Positions 1 to 7,553 of a DNA stretch of 64,000 nt are shown here, one piece after another. Made by a program: the position numbers and the translations under genes. The DNA is from a candidate division Zixibacteria bacterium HGW-Zixibacteria-1 (GTDB lineage Bacteria; Zixibacteria; MSB-5A5; GN15; PGXB01), in the NCBI GenBank assembly GCA_002838945.1, contig PGXB01000002.1, forward strand, positions 27,474-91,473, in the 5' to 3' direction. The notes under the pieces are model-generated. The model saw only the letters and a program-made list of their open reading frames with translations, was not told where the DNA came from and ran no database searches. Each line of letters opens with the position of its first letter. Positions within the stretch are counted from its first letter, which is position 1.

Positions 1-72
1 TGAGAGGATTTGTCGTAGATCCTGAGTTCCGAAGGATCGTAGATGCTGAGCGAAGCGAAGTAAACCTCCGGC
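1..72 (-). repeat. Split partial copy of the tRNA-Pro T-arm with 50-bp insert
   Basis: Bases 1-12 are identical to 88-99 of the neighbouring tRNA-Pro, and bases 63-72 are identical to 100-109. Together they are contiguous in the tRNA (T-arm) but are separated here by 50 bp (13-62). The insert itself holds an imperfect direct repeat: a 13-base unit beginning CGTAGATCCTGAG recurs as CGTAGATGCTGAG 24 bases later. Any acceptor-stem part would lie left of the window. This could be a decayed second tRNA copy or a mobile repeat carrying a tRNA fragment. Confidence 0.5.
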
Positions 73-81
73 ATAAAAAAA

Positions 82-155
82 TCGGGGTGAGAGGATTTGA
101 ACCTCCGGCTCCTTGCTCCCAAAGCAAGTGCGCTACCAGGCTGCGCCACACCCCG
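82..155 (-). tRNA. tRNA-Pro (anticodon TGG)
   Basis: The minus strand folds into a cloverleaf. The acceptor stem is CGGGGTG paired with CACCCCG, the D-arm follows GCGCAGCCTGGTAGCGC, the anticodon loop is TTTGGGA closed by CTTGC/GCAAG, and the T-loop is TTCAAAT. The anticodon TGG reads proline codons. The discriminator is A at position 82. The CCA end is not encoded, unlike the tRNA-Leu at 17828. Confidence 0.95.
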
Positions 156-256
156 AATCGCCCAATGGCAGAACCAATATATTTAATTATGGATTCAAGT
201 CAACCCTTTTGATTTATCCGAATTGATCCAGAAGAGGGCGTATTTCAAATACACCC

Positions 257-862
257 TTACAGGTTTATTCGATTCAAATGCCCGGCCAGAAGCTCCAGCG
301 CCTTGACCAGAGCCTTCCCCCGATGCGAGACTTTGTTTTTTTCCACAAGCGTCATCTCGGCGAAGGTCTTTCCGGCCGGCGGGGAGAAAAAGACCGGATC
401 ATAGCCGAAACCGTCCCGGCCGGTTTTTTGTCCTGCAATAAAACCGTCCACCGTTCCTTCGACCGTTTCGACTTTATTCTCATCCCAGGCAATCGCAATA
501 ACGGTCCTGAAACGGGCGGTTCGGTTCTCTTTCGGAATCCCTTCCAGTTCTTTCAGCAGTTTCCGGTTGTTGTCGTCATAGGTGCATCCGGGGCCGGCAT
601 ATCGTGATGAATAAACTCCCGGCGCGCCGCCCAGGGCATCAACTTCAAGCCCGGAATCATCGGCCAGCGCCGCCAAACCGGTAAACTCGGCGATGCCCCT
701 GGCTTTGAGAATGGCGTTTTCCTCGAGCGTCTCCCCGGTTTCTTCGATATCGGGGAAATCGAGAAAATCCTCGAACGTCATGATCGTCACCGGAAGCTCT
801 TCGAGGAGATGCTTTATCTCTCTGATTTTATCTTTATTCTTAGTAGCTAAAACAAGTTGCAT
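257..862 (-). CDS. rdgB: dITP/XTP pyrophosphatase (RdgB/HAM1)
   Basis: This cytoplasmic house-cleaning enzyme hydrolyses dITP, ITP and XTP to monophosphates and pyrophosphate, keeping deaminated purines out of DNA and RNA. The 201-residue protein has the family landmarks in order: the N-terminal ATKNKDKIREI, the acidic ETGETLEENA stretch, ADDSGLEVDALGG with the catalytic acidic residues, GRDGFGYDPVF, and a C-terminal SHRGKA. The length is normal for the family. Its ATG overlaps the stop of the upstream gene by one base (TAATG), so the two are probably translationally coupled. A complete, ordinary gene. Confidence 0.95.
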   Translation of the reverse strand: MQLVLATKNKDKIREIKHLLEELPVTIMTFEDFLDFPDIEETGETLEENAILKARGIAEFTGLAALADDSGLEVDALGGAPGVYSSRYAGPGCTYDDNNRKLLKELEGIPKENRTARFRTVIAIAWDENKVETVEGTVDGFIAGQKTGRDGFGYDPVFFSPPAGKTFAEMTLVEKNKVSHRGKALVKALELLAGHLNRINL

Positions 863-1551
863 TACTGGGCAAATTCCTTGGTAAGTCCGGTTTTTTGGAA
901 TAACTTTTTAAGCCTATCATAATTTTCACTATGTTTGCCTCTATCCGATGGATGATGCTGCCAAACTACTATTCGAGCACCATTATATATATATGATTTG
1001 CCAAAAATATTTTCAAGGTCGCTCATATCCAATTCCAAGTCTAAAGCCCACATTAATTCAATAAACGTATTACAGCAGACTATAATTTGGGGTTTAATAA
1101 TATCAATTTCCCGCTTAATAAGATCTTTATCCAATTTTGTGAAGACATGCAGAAGGTTAAAATCTGCAATGGCTCCACCAGTATATTTCTTTACATTCAT
1201 TATAGCGATACTCTTAATAGCTTCAGTCCGAATATTATTTTCATTCATATCCACTTCGCTATAATCAGGGAAATCATATAATATTCCAGTGGCCCATTTT
1301 GAAAGCTGGGCGGCCATTTGTAGTTTTGGTCCATCCCTGTACAGAACTCTCAGATCGCCCTCAGGGAAATCATTTGTCTCTCGTAAAACAAATAGAATCT
1401 TTTTCTTCGCCGCATCATATTTATCTTCACAAATAATGCCGTCCGCGCTAAACTTCGTGGTATCAATTTTCAGTCCAGCATATTGCTGTTTCCAATCTTC
1501 AAATAATTTGTTTAATTCGGCGGTTTTTGTTCCCACTACGAGATCAGACAT
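862..1551 (-). CDS. UDG-fold-like hypothetical protein
   Basis: A 229-residue protein of uncertain function. The start at 1551 is chosen because GGGAGGG lies 6-7 bases upstream; an in-frame ATG at 1614 has no such site. Features resembling the uracil-DNA glycosylase superfamily are KILFVLRETND near the N-terminal third, AIMNVKKYTGG, the strand IKPQIIVCCNT, and VVWQHHPSDRGKHS near the end, where family members have a His-Pro-Ser loop. The match is by fold-like order of motifs only, so catalysis is not claimed. The coding sequence is visibly AT-richer than rdgB and the citryl-CoA lyase gene on either side, which suggests transfer. It overlaps rdgB by one base. Confidence 0.5.
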   Translation of the reverse strand: MSDLVVGTKTAELNKLFEDWKQQYAGLKIDTTKFSADGIICEDKYDAAKKKILFVLRETNDFPEGDLRVLYRDGPKLQMAAQLSKWATGILYDFPDYSEVDMNENNIRTEAIKSIAIMNVKKYTGGAIADFNLLHVFTKLDKDLIKREIDIIKPQIIVCCNTFIELMWALDLELDMSDLENIFGKSYIYNGARIVVWQHHPSDRGKHSENYDRLKKLFQKTGLTKEFAQ

Positions 1552-1621
1552 GATTTGCCCTCCCGGATACATTGAAATCAAATTAATACTTGAAATGATA
1601 CAATGCAATTTCATTCAAGTT

Positions 1622-1665
1622 GTGTCGGGTCTTGCTCGAGATTTGTCGAGAGTGTGACCCGACAC
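1622..1665. repeat. REP-like palindromic hairpin
   Basis: Perfect 10-base inverted repeat GTGTCGGGTC (1622-1631) and GACCCGACAC (1656-1665), with a second nested pair CTCGA (1635-1639) and TCGAG (1646-1650). There is no T-run on either side, so it is not a normal terminator. It sits between the UDG-like gene and the citryl-CoA lyase gene. The shape suits a dispersed REP-type element, but only one copy is seen in this window. Confidence 0.5.
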
Positions 1666-1682
1666 CATTAATACCACTTGGC

Positions 1683-2447
1683 TTATATCTCCCGGTCCGG
1701 CGGGCCGTCATATACAAAATTGCGATTGCCCAGCTGTCGCATCGGTTTCTCACGCGTCATCTCTTCGTAGGCGTGCGCCAGCAGCCCCGGCACCCGCGAA
1801 ATAATGAAGAAACCTTTGCCCAGCCGCCAGTCGAAACCCATGTCGGAGATCACCGCCGCGATGGCGCCGTCAACATTGATCGGCAGCGGCTTGCCCAGTT
1901 TTTCGGCCAGTGATTTCTCGATCGCTTTGCACAATTCAATATGCCGTCCCGAGAATTTCTGTTTGGCGGCAATCTCGAATAACTTCAAAGTCCGCGGGTC
2001 GATATTGTGCAGCCGGTGCCCGAAACCGGGCATGCGGAATTTCTGCTCGCGGCTCCAGTCCACCAGTTGATCGGCCAGCGTTTTGACATCACCCTCTTTG
2101 GCCGCCCATTCCTGCATGATGCGCGCGGCATTCTCGATGGCGCCGCCGTGGCTGTCGCCGATCACCAGCACCCCGCCGGCGATAGCGGCATTGAGCGAAT
2201 TGCCGCCGGAGAGGATGGTACGTGTTCCCAGCACCGACGGCGGCGAACAGCCGTGATCGATCGATGAAACCAGTATCGCCCGCATCATCTCGGCCTCCGC
2301 CTTGTTCGGCAGTTCACCTTTCAGAATCAGGAAAACCGCCTCGGCGAAACTGAGCTTATCCATGATTTGTGTGATATCATAGCCCCGCACTTTTATTTTG
2401 CCGGGGCCTATATTGGTTATTGCTGTTTTCCATTCCTGGTCAGCCAT
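1683..2447 (-). CDS. Citryl-CoA lyase / short citrate synthase-like protein
   Basis: This 254-residue protein matches the catalytic core of the citrate synthase superfamily in its short form. That form is found as free-standing citryl-CoA lyase and as the C-terminal domain of ATP-citrate lyase. Visible landmarks are DHGCSPPSVLGTR near residue 62, the active-site-type GDSHGG near 97, GFGHRLHNIDPRT near 150, and KGFFIISRVPGLL near 218. It lacks the extra domain of a roughly 430-residue citrate synthase. The likely reaction is cleavage or formation of citryl-CoA to or from acetyl-CoA and oxaloacetate. It follows the lipoprotein gene after 12 bases. Whether it acts in a reductive TCA cycle cannot be told here, because no citryl-CoA synthetase is in view. 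Confidence 0.75.
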   Translation of the reverse strand: MADQEWKTAITNIGPGKIKVRGYDITQIMDKLSFAEAVFLILKGELPNKAEAEMMRAILVSSIDHGCSPPSVLGTRTILSGGNSLNAAIAGGVLVIGDSHGGAIENAARIMQEWAAKEGDVKTLADQLVDWSREQKFRMPGFGHRLHNIDPRTLKLFEIAAKQKFSGRHIELCKAIEKSLAEKLGKPLPINVDGAIAAVISDMGFDWRLGKGFFIISRVPGLLAHAYEEMTREKPMRQLGNRNFVYDGPPDREI

Positions 2448-2459
2448 AGTGCCTCCCGA

Positions 2460-3266
2460 TTATTCGATTTTCGAAGAATCCTGATATATGGTTTCCTTGT
2501 GAATGCCTTTGTAACGAGCCTGCGCAAAACCCAGCCATTGCTCTTCCAGCGTCTTCATATCCATGTCAAACAATTCCTGAACCGCCTTGTCGAACGAGGC
2601 GGTTGTTTGCCAGAGCATTTTGAAACGATTAATGCCGAAATTATAAGTCAGGTATCCCACCAGCGATGCCGCTTCCCATTGCCGAGGCCGGGATTCCTGG
2701 CGGGCGTAACTTTCGTTGTTTATCAGCGAATCGAGCGGTATGAACTGCTTAAGTTCGATCAGCGAGGCGGCGTTATGATGGTAGTCACTCCCTGAATAAT
2801 CGCGCAGAGCCACCAGGCCGTCACGCAGAAAATCATAGTCGGTGCGCCGAAGGCCCATATTATCGACCAGATATTCAGCCAGAGGCGTCCCGAACGGCGG
2901 CACCCGGTTCCAGTGAATCTGGTTCTGGGTGTGATAAGGCCCGGAATGTCCCGTCAACTGGGCCAACTCAACATCGTTATTATGAATGTAAAAATGAATG
3001 GTGTCTTTGGGAAACGCCATAGCAAGAAAAGCGCAGTCTTCCTGCAAATATCTCTCATATGCCCCTGACAATCGGTCGATATTCCTGCCCCAGTAACTGC
3101 CCTCGGGGTAATGAAAGACAAAATGCTTGTAACTGTATTTGCCCCAACCCTCATATTGCGGAGCAGTTTCGGTTTTTTCACCGCCGCAGCCGATAAACAT
3201 AACCATGAGTATCGTTGCGACAAGGGCGGTTGATACGGTTATTGCTAAATTCCTCGATTTCGTCAT
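2460..3266 (-). CDS. Lipoprotein of unknown function
   Basis: A 268-residue protein with an N-terminal hydrophobic segment (about residues 8-26) ending in a lipobox-like MVMFIGC, so Cys27 is the probable lipidation site. The mature part is rich in aromatic residues and His and resembles the remnants of peptidase-MA-like (gluzincin) lipoproteins, with segments such as KHFVFHYPEGS near the start and WEAASLVGYLTYNFG late. No HExxH zinc motif is visible, so peptidase activity is not supported. It is the first gene of a two-gene unit with the citryl-CoA lyase gene; no functional link between the two is evident. Confidence 0.8.
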   Translation of the reverse strand: MTKSRNLAITVSTALVATILMVMFIGCGGEKTETAPQYEGWGKYSYKHFVFHYPEGSYWGRNIDRLSGAYERYLQEDCAFLAMAFPKDTIHFYIHNNDVELAQLTGHSGPYHTQNQIHWNRVPPFGTPLAEYLVDNMGLRRTDYDFLRDGLVALRDYSGSDYHHNAASLIELKQFIPLDSLINNESYARQESRPRQWEAASLVGYLTYNFGINRFKMLWQTTASFDKAVQELFDMDMKTLEEQWLGFAQARYKGIHKETIYQDSSKIE

Positions 3267-3379
3267 TTTTATTGAAAACTCCCTCTATATAAAAACTTAT
3301 GACAAATTTCCGGCCCGGAAGGCCCTTTCAAAGCTCAAAATATATGGCAACACCTTGTGGTTGTCAAACTTATTCGGGA

Positions 3380-3411
3380 AAACAAACGGCCGGTCGAAAA
3401 ATCAACCGGCC
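3380..3411 (-). terminator. Terminator of the 2-oxoacid oxidoreductase operon
   Basis: GGCCGGT (3388-3394) pairs with ACCGGCC (3405-3411). On the minus strand the hairpin is followed by GTTTGTTTT. It lies 56 bases beyond the stop codon of the last operon gene at 3467. Confidence 0.7.
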
Positions 3412-3466
3412 AAATGAATAAATCACAATAACAGCAAAAACAAACTTGGCAGAATATTTCGAATCC

Positions 3467-3877
3467 TCAGCCTATCTTCTCATAAACCAATGCCTTGGTC
3501 GGGCAGAACTGAACACAGGCCGGTTTTCCCTCACAAATGTCACATTTTACAATTTCGTCGTGAATATCATCCACAAGGCTGCATCCGAATGGGCAGGCCG
3601 CAACACAGGCCATGCATTTGACACACCGTTCTTTGTCCAGATCGATAGCCCCGGTCTCTTCATTACGCTTGAGAGCATCAAACAGACAGGATTTGGCACA
3701 GGCCGCATCATCGCACTGCAAACAGACGACCGGCACATATTTATCTTTGGCATAGGTGATCGGGTAAATCCGGCTGCGGCCCGGTTTTTTATCCTGCGTA
3801 TGAGTGAACGCACAGGCCAGCTCGCAGGTGCGGCAGCCGATACAGAGCGAGGGGATTACTTTATAACGGAACATCAT
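3467..3877 (-). CDS. Polyferredoxin, HydN-like 4Fe-4S electron carrier
   Basis: A 136-residue iron-sulfur protein. Cysteine clusters are CIGCRTCELAC near the N-terminus, VCLQCDDAACAKSC in the middle, CVKCMACVAACPFGC, and CDICEGKPACVQFC near the end. This is enough for about four [4Fe-4S] clusters in the arrangement of HydN/DmsB-type electron-transfer subunits. It is the last gene of the operon and overlaps the NuoG-like gene by four bases (ATGA). The probable role is passing electrons between the NuoF/G-like module, the 2-oxoacid oxidoreductase and soluble ferredoxin. The partner is inferred from gene order. Confidence 0.88.
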   Translation of the reverse strand: MMFRYKVIPSLCIGCRTCELACAFTHTQDKKPGRSRIYPITYAKDKYVPVVCLQCDDAACAKSCLFDALKRNEETGAIDLDKERCVKCMACVAACPFGCSLVDDIHDEIVKCDICEGKPACVQFCPTKALVYEKIG

Positions 3878-4650
3878 AAGGCAACCTCCTTCGCGGCATC
3901 GACCAGGCCGCCCATTTTCAGGGCCAGTTCCAAGCGCTTACAGTCATCGCAGGTCTCGAAGTATTCCGGAGGCAGTTCCCGTTTCTCGACAAGATAGTCG
4001 GCGAATTCTTTCGCAATGATCGTCTTGCCGCACTTTTTGCAGGCAATGAGATCGAATTTCTTTTTCCAGATGGTCCGAATTCCGTTTTCATCGCTCCAGG
4101 GGATAACATCAGTCGGGCATATTTGCGCGCAACTCAGGCAGCCGATACAATCGGCCGGTTCTTCGCCGAATGGCGGCGCAATGACTTTTTCACGACCCCG
4201 GTTGATGGCCGAGATGGCACTCTTGCCGAGGACCTCGCAAATGCGGGTGCAGGCATAGCACATAATGCAGTTGTCGCCATCGGGCCGGACCCTATAACTC
4301 GTTTCGGTAATGCCATACTCTTCGGCAAGTTTCTGAATGTATTCCGAGTTGGGACAACGGGCCAGTTGCAGGTCGAGAATAATCTTACGAATCTCCATAA
4401 CTTCCGGAGAATGGGTGCCGACAATCAGCCCCTCCTCGACCGGGTACAGGCATGAAGTGACATGCTTTTTCCAGCCGTTCCAGCTTTCTTTGGTTATCTC
4501 CACCGTGCACAGGCGGCAGTTGCCGGCCGGCTCGATCGCTTCATGATGGCACAGGGCGGGAATATCGATTCCCTGGCGCTTCAGCACCACCAGAAGCATC
4601 TCGCCTTCTCTGGCCTTGACGACTTTTCCATTTATTATTATAGATACCAT
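3874..4650 (-). CDS. NuoG/HydA-N-terminus-like iron-sulfur subunit
   Basis: A 258-residue protein equivalent to the N-terminal iron-sulfur part of NuoG, HoxU or HydA. It starts with a 2Fe-2S ferredoxin fold (about residues 1-80, cysteines in ALCHHEAIEPAGNCRLC and TSCL) and continues with two 4Fe-4S motifs, CIMCYACTRIC and CIGCLSCAQICP. The His-Cys3 cluster that normally follows the 2Fe-2S domain is not intact: the equivalent stretch reads LARCPNSEYIQKLA with a single Cys. The C-terminus adds two CxxC pairs (ACKKC and TCDDC), a likely zinc ribbon or extra cluster site. No H-cluster domain is present, so it is not a hydrogenase. It is co-operonic with NuoF- and NuoE-like genes. Confidence 0.85.
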   Translation of the reverse strand: MVSIIINGKVVKAREGEMLLVVLKRQGIDIPALCHHEAIEPAGNCRLCTVEITKESWNGWKKHVTSCLYPVEEGLIVGTHSPEVMEIRKIILDLQLARCPNSEYIQKLAEEYGITETSYRVRPDGDNCIMCYACTRICEVLGKSAISAINRGREKVIAPPFGEEPADCIGCLSCAQICPTDVIPWSDENGIRTIWKKKFDLIACKKCGKTIIAKEFADYLVEKRELPPEYFETCDDCKRLELALKMGGLVDAAKEVAL

Positions 4651-4661
4651 ATTCCACCCTG

Positions 4662-6515
4662 TTAATTTATTTCAATGGCGTCATAATTACAGATATCATA
4701 ACACGACCCGCATTGGGTACATAAATCCTGATCTATAATATGTTTCTTTTTCTTTTCGCCGGTTATGGCATCAACGGGACAAACCGCAATACAGGCCAGG
4801 CAGCCGGTACAGGCGTCGGTAATATCGAACCTTATCAGGCTGCGGCAGATGCCGCCGAGGCATTTCTTATCCCGAATATGCGCCAGATATTCATCGCGGA
4901 AATACATTATAGTACTGACAAACGGATTCGGCCCGGATTGACCCAGTCCGCACAGGGATGCGCTCTGGATAACCTTGGAAAGCCTTTCCATCAGCACCAG
5001 ATCGTCCTCCTCGGCTTTTCCTTCACATATCCTGACACAGAGATCATGCAGTTGGTACAGGCCTTCCCGGCACGGAACGCACTTGCCGCATGATTCCTCG
5101 ACCAGGAAATTCAGGAAGTACCTGGCCACATCGACCATGCAGGTGCGGCTGTCCATGACAATCATGCCGCCCGAACCCATCATCGATCCGGCCTCGGTCA
5201 AGGTATCGAAATCGACCTGCAGATCAAGCTTTTCGGCGGGAAGACAGCCGCCCGACGGGCCGCCGGTCTGGACTGCCTTGAAATCTCTGTTCTTGTCGAT
5301 TCCGCCGCCGATTTCATAGATGATTTCCCTTAGCGTAATACCCATTGGGACCTCTATTAAACCGGTGTTCTTGACCTTGCCCGCCAGCGAGAAGGCTTTG
5401 GTTCCGGTGCTCTTTCTGGTTCCGATGGAGGCGAACCAATCGGCGCCTTTTTCCATGATGACCGGTATCGTGGCAAAAGTCTCGACATTGTTCAGGACCG
5501 TCGGCTTGTCGTGCAGTCCTTTCTGCACCGAGCGAATATACTTGGCGCGCGGTTCGCCGACTTCGCCGGCGACCGATCTCATCAATGCCGATGATTCGCC
5601 GCAGACAAAGGCGCCGCCGCCGCGGCTGATCCTGATGTCGAATTTAAACCCGGTCCCCATGACATTGTCACCCAGAAGATTATGTTCCCGGGCCGCCTCG
5701 ATGGCCTTCTGGAGACTAATCACCGCCAGAGGATACTCTTCACGAACATAAATATATCCTTCGGTCGAGCCGATGGCATAGGCGCAGATAATCATCCCTT
5801 CCAGAACCGTATGTGGATCACCCTCCATAATGCAGCGATCCATAAAGGCGCCGGGATCGCCCTCGTCACCGTTGCAGATCACGTACCTGATATCGGACTC
5901 GATACTCGCGCAACTGGCCCATTTCCGCCCGGTCCCGAAGCCGCCGCCGCCGCGCCCTCTGATACCTGATTTGCTTACGGTATCGATGACTTCCTTCGGC
6001 TTCAAGTTTCCAAGGACCTTGGCCAGTGCACTGTAACCGCCTTCGGCGATATAGTCGGTGATTTTGTCGGGATCGATCCGGCCGACATTGCGCAGCGAGA
6101 TTTTCTGCTGCCGTTTATAGAACGGGATCTCTTTATATTCAACAATCGGCTCTTTGTGCTTGTCATCGGTATAAAGCAGCCGATTAATCAATTCGCCCTT
6201 TTGAAGAGTCTGTTCGACAATTTTGGCGACATCACCCTTTTTGACTTTGGAATAAAATATCCCCTCTGGTTCGATAACAACGAGCGGCCCGCGGGCGCAG
6301 AAACCGTGGCACCCGGTTTTTTTCACCGACTCAACCGTGATCCCTTTAAGCTTTTTGTCTTTCAGGACCTTGTTGAACTCGGCCAGAATCTGGTCCGAGC
6401 CGCTGGCCAGACAACCCGGCCCGAGACAGACCAGCACTTTCTTTTTATGCTCCTCGGCCGCTGTCCGGCATTCTTTCTGCCATTGGTTCAGTTTTTTAAT
6501 ACTATCTATGTACAT
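4662..6515 (-). CDS. NuoF/HydB-like NADH-binding flavoprotein subunit
   Basis: A 617-residue subunit of the NuoF/HndC/HydB family, which binds NAD(H) and FMN. The order is an N-terminal thioredoxin-like 2Fe-2S domain (about 25-115, cysteines in CLGPGC and GCHGFCARG), the Rossmann-like NuoF core with GIRGRGGGGFGTGRKW near 178 and NGDEGDPGAFMDR near 214, the SLBB region, the 4Fe-4S motif SCGKCVPCREG near 475, and a C-terminal two-cluster ferredoxin domain (CTGCLACIAVCP and CTQCGSCYDIC). The C-terminal ferredoxin is typical of bifurcating HydB/BfuB-type proteins rather than complex I NuoF. It lies between the NuoE- and NuoG-like genes with 1-11 base gaps. Confidence 0.92.
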   Translation of the reverse strand: MYIDSIKKLNQWQKECRTAAEEHKKKVLVCLGPGCLASGSDQILAEFNKVLKDKKLKGITVESVKKTGCHGFCARGPLVVIEPEGIFYSKVKKGDVAKIVEQTLQKGELINRLLYTDDKHKEPIVEYKEIPFYKRQQKISLRNVGRIDPDKITDYIAEGGYSALAKVLGNLKPKEVIDTVSKSGIRGRGGGGFGTGRKWASCASIESDIRYVICNGDEGDPGAFMDRCIMEGDPHTVLEGMIICAYAIGSTEGYIYVREEYPLAVISLQKAIEAAREHNLLGDNVMGTGFKFDIRISRGGGAFVCGESSALMRSVAGEVGEPRAKYIRSVQKGLHDKPTVLNNVETFATIPVIMEKGADWFASIGTRKSTGTKAFSLAGKVKNTGLIEVPMGITLREIIYEIGGGIDKNRDFKAVQTGGPSGGCLPAEKLDLQVDFDTLTEAGSMMGSGGMIVMDSRTCMVDVARYFLNFLVEESCGKCVPCREGLYQLHDLCVRICEGKAEEDDLVLMERLSKVIQSASLCGLGQSGPNPFVSTIMYFRDEYLAHIRDKKCLGGICRSLIRFDITDACTGCLACIAVCPVDAITGEKKKKHIIDQDLCTQCGSCYDICNYDAIEIN

Positions 6516-6516
6516 A

Positions 6517-6981
6517 TCAATCCTTCTTCACCAATTTCAGCGCCTTGTCGCAGCGGACATTGCCGTGATATTTATTATTAACAATCATCAACGGCGCCAT
6601 AGCGCAGGCCCCCACACAGTTGACCACCTCGACGGTATATTTAAGATCCCCGGAGGTCTCGCCCGGTTTAAGGCCGAGTCCGGTTTCGAGCTGCTCCAGA
6701 ATAAGATCGGCCCCCTTGATATGACAGGCGGTACCTTTGCAGACACGGATGATATTTTCACCTCGCGGCGTCAGGCTGAAGGCATTGTAGAATGTCGCCA
6801 CGCTGCAAACCTTGCTGAGTGGCACATTCAGCTCTTTGGCCGTTTCCTCCATGCCCATACGCGGGAGATATTGAAATTCGCACTGGATATCCTGAAGCAC
6901 CGTAATAAGAGACCCCGGAATTTTGGGGCTGCGATTGATGATTTCTCTGACTTTATCTATCCTGATTACTTTGCTTACCAT
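6517..6981 (-). CDS. NuoE/HydC-like 2Fe-2S subunit
   Basis: A 154-residue thioredoxin-like [2Fe-2S] protein of the NuoE/HndA/HydC family. An N-terminal helical part (LITVLQDIQCEFQYLPR) is followed by the ligand pairs CKGTACHIKGA (Cys-x4-Cys type) and NCVGACAMAPL. This subunit normally sits on the NuoF-like protein and completes the NADH-oxidising or NAD-reducing module. The gene precedes the NuoF-like gene with one base between them, and the 2-oxoacid oxidoreductase gamma gene ends 9 bases upstream. Length and motifs are normal. Confidence 0.93.
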   Translation of the reverse strand: MVSKVIRIDKVREIINRSPKIPGSLITVLQDIQCEFQYLPRMGMEETAKELNVPLSKVCSVATFYNAFSLTPRGENIIRVCKGTACHIKGADLILEQLETGLGLKPGETSGDLKYTVEVVNCVGACAMAPLMIVNNKYHGNVRCDKALKLVKKD

Positions 6982-6990
6982 ACCTCACCC

Positions 6991-7551
6991 CTATACACTG
7001 ACCTGCTGCCTGATTATCTTGCGGCCCGCCTCGATTGCCTTGTGATTGATATCAATCAGGTTCTTCATTTTTCCCCCGCCCATCTTTTTGTCGAGCATTT
7101 TCAACAGCGTCTCGAAAGATACGACCGAGGTCGCTTCCACATAGGCCGCCAGCATGACCATATTGGTGACTTTGGCATTGCCCGCTTTCATGGCTATATC
7201 GTTGGCGGGAACCAGAAATTCCTTGATATCATCCCGCCCGGAAGTGACATCGATCAGTGAAGAATTAATCAGCAACAATCCGCCCGGCCGAATCATCGAA
7301 CCGAATTTATCCAGTGACGGGCGGTTAAAAACACAGGCCGACATCGGATTATTGATGATCGGCGAACCGATCCGGCTGTCGGAGACAACCACGGTGCAAT
7401 TGGCCGTGCCGCCGCGCATCTCCGGGCCATAGGATGGTATCCAGACAACCTGTTTGCCTTCTTCCATGGCGGCGTACGCGAGCAACTGGCCGGCCGTCAT
7501 AACTCCCTGTCCGCCGAACCCGGCAAAGACAACTTCAATCTGCTTTGCCAT
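6991..7551 (-). CDS. korC: 2-oxoacid:ferredoxin oxidoreductase, gamma subunit
   Basis: A 186-residue gamma subunit of the pyruvate/2-oxoacid:ferredoxin oxidoreductase family. It begins with the characteristic VVFAGFGGQGVMTAGQLLA and continues with VVWIPSYGPEMRGGTANC, the two best-conserved family stretches. This domain is thought to bind CoA and to complete the catalytic complex with the alpha (pyrimidine-binding) and TPP-binding beta subunits. The gene starts 2 bases after the beta stop. Substrate choice (2-oxoglutarate, branched 2-oxoacids or other) cannot be decided from this subunit. Confidence 0.92.
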   Translation of the reverse strand: MAKQIEVVFAGFGGQGVMTAGQLLAYAAMEEGKQVVWIPSYGPEMRGGTANCTVVVSDSRIGSPIINNPMSACVFNRPSLDKFGSMIRPGGLLLINSSLIDVTSGRDDIKEFLVPANDIAMKAGNAKVTNMVMLAAYVEATSVVSFETLLKMLDKKMGGGKMKNLIDINHKAIEAGRKIIRQQVSV

Positions 7552-7553
7552 AA

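Noticed and set aside
6337-7260. Plus-strand open frame of 307 codons across the NuoE-like and gamma subunit genes
   Set aside because: It covers two well-supported minus-strand genes and shows no family motifs or ribosome site.
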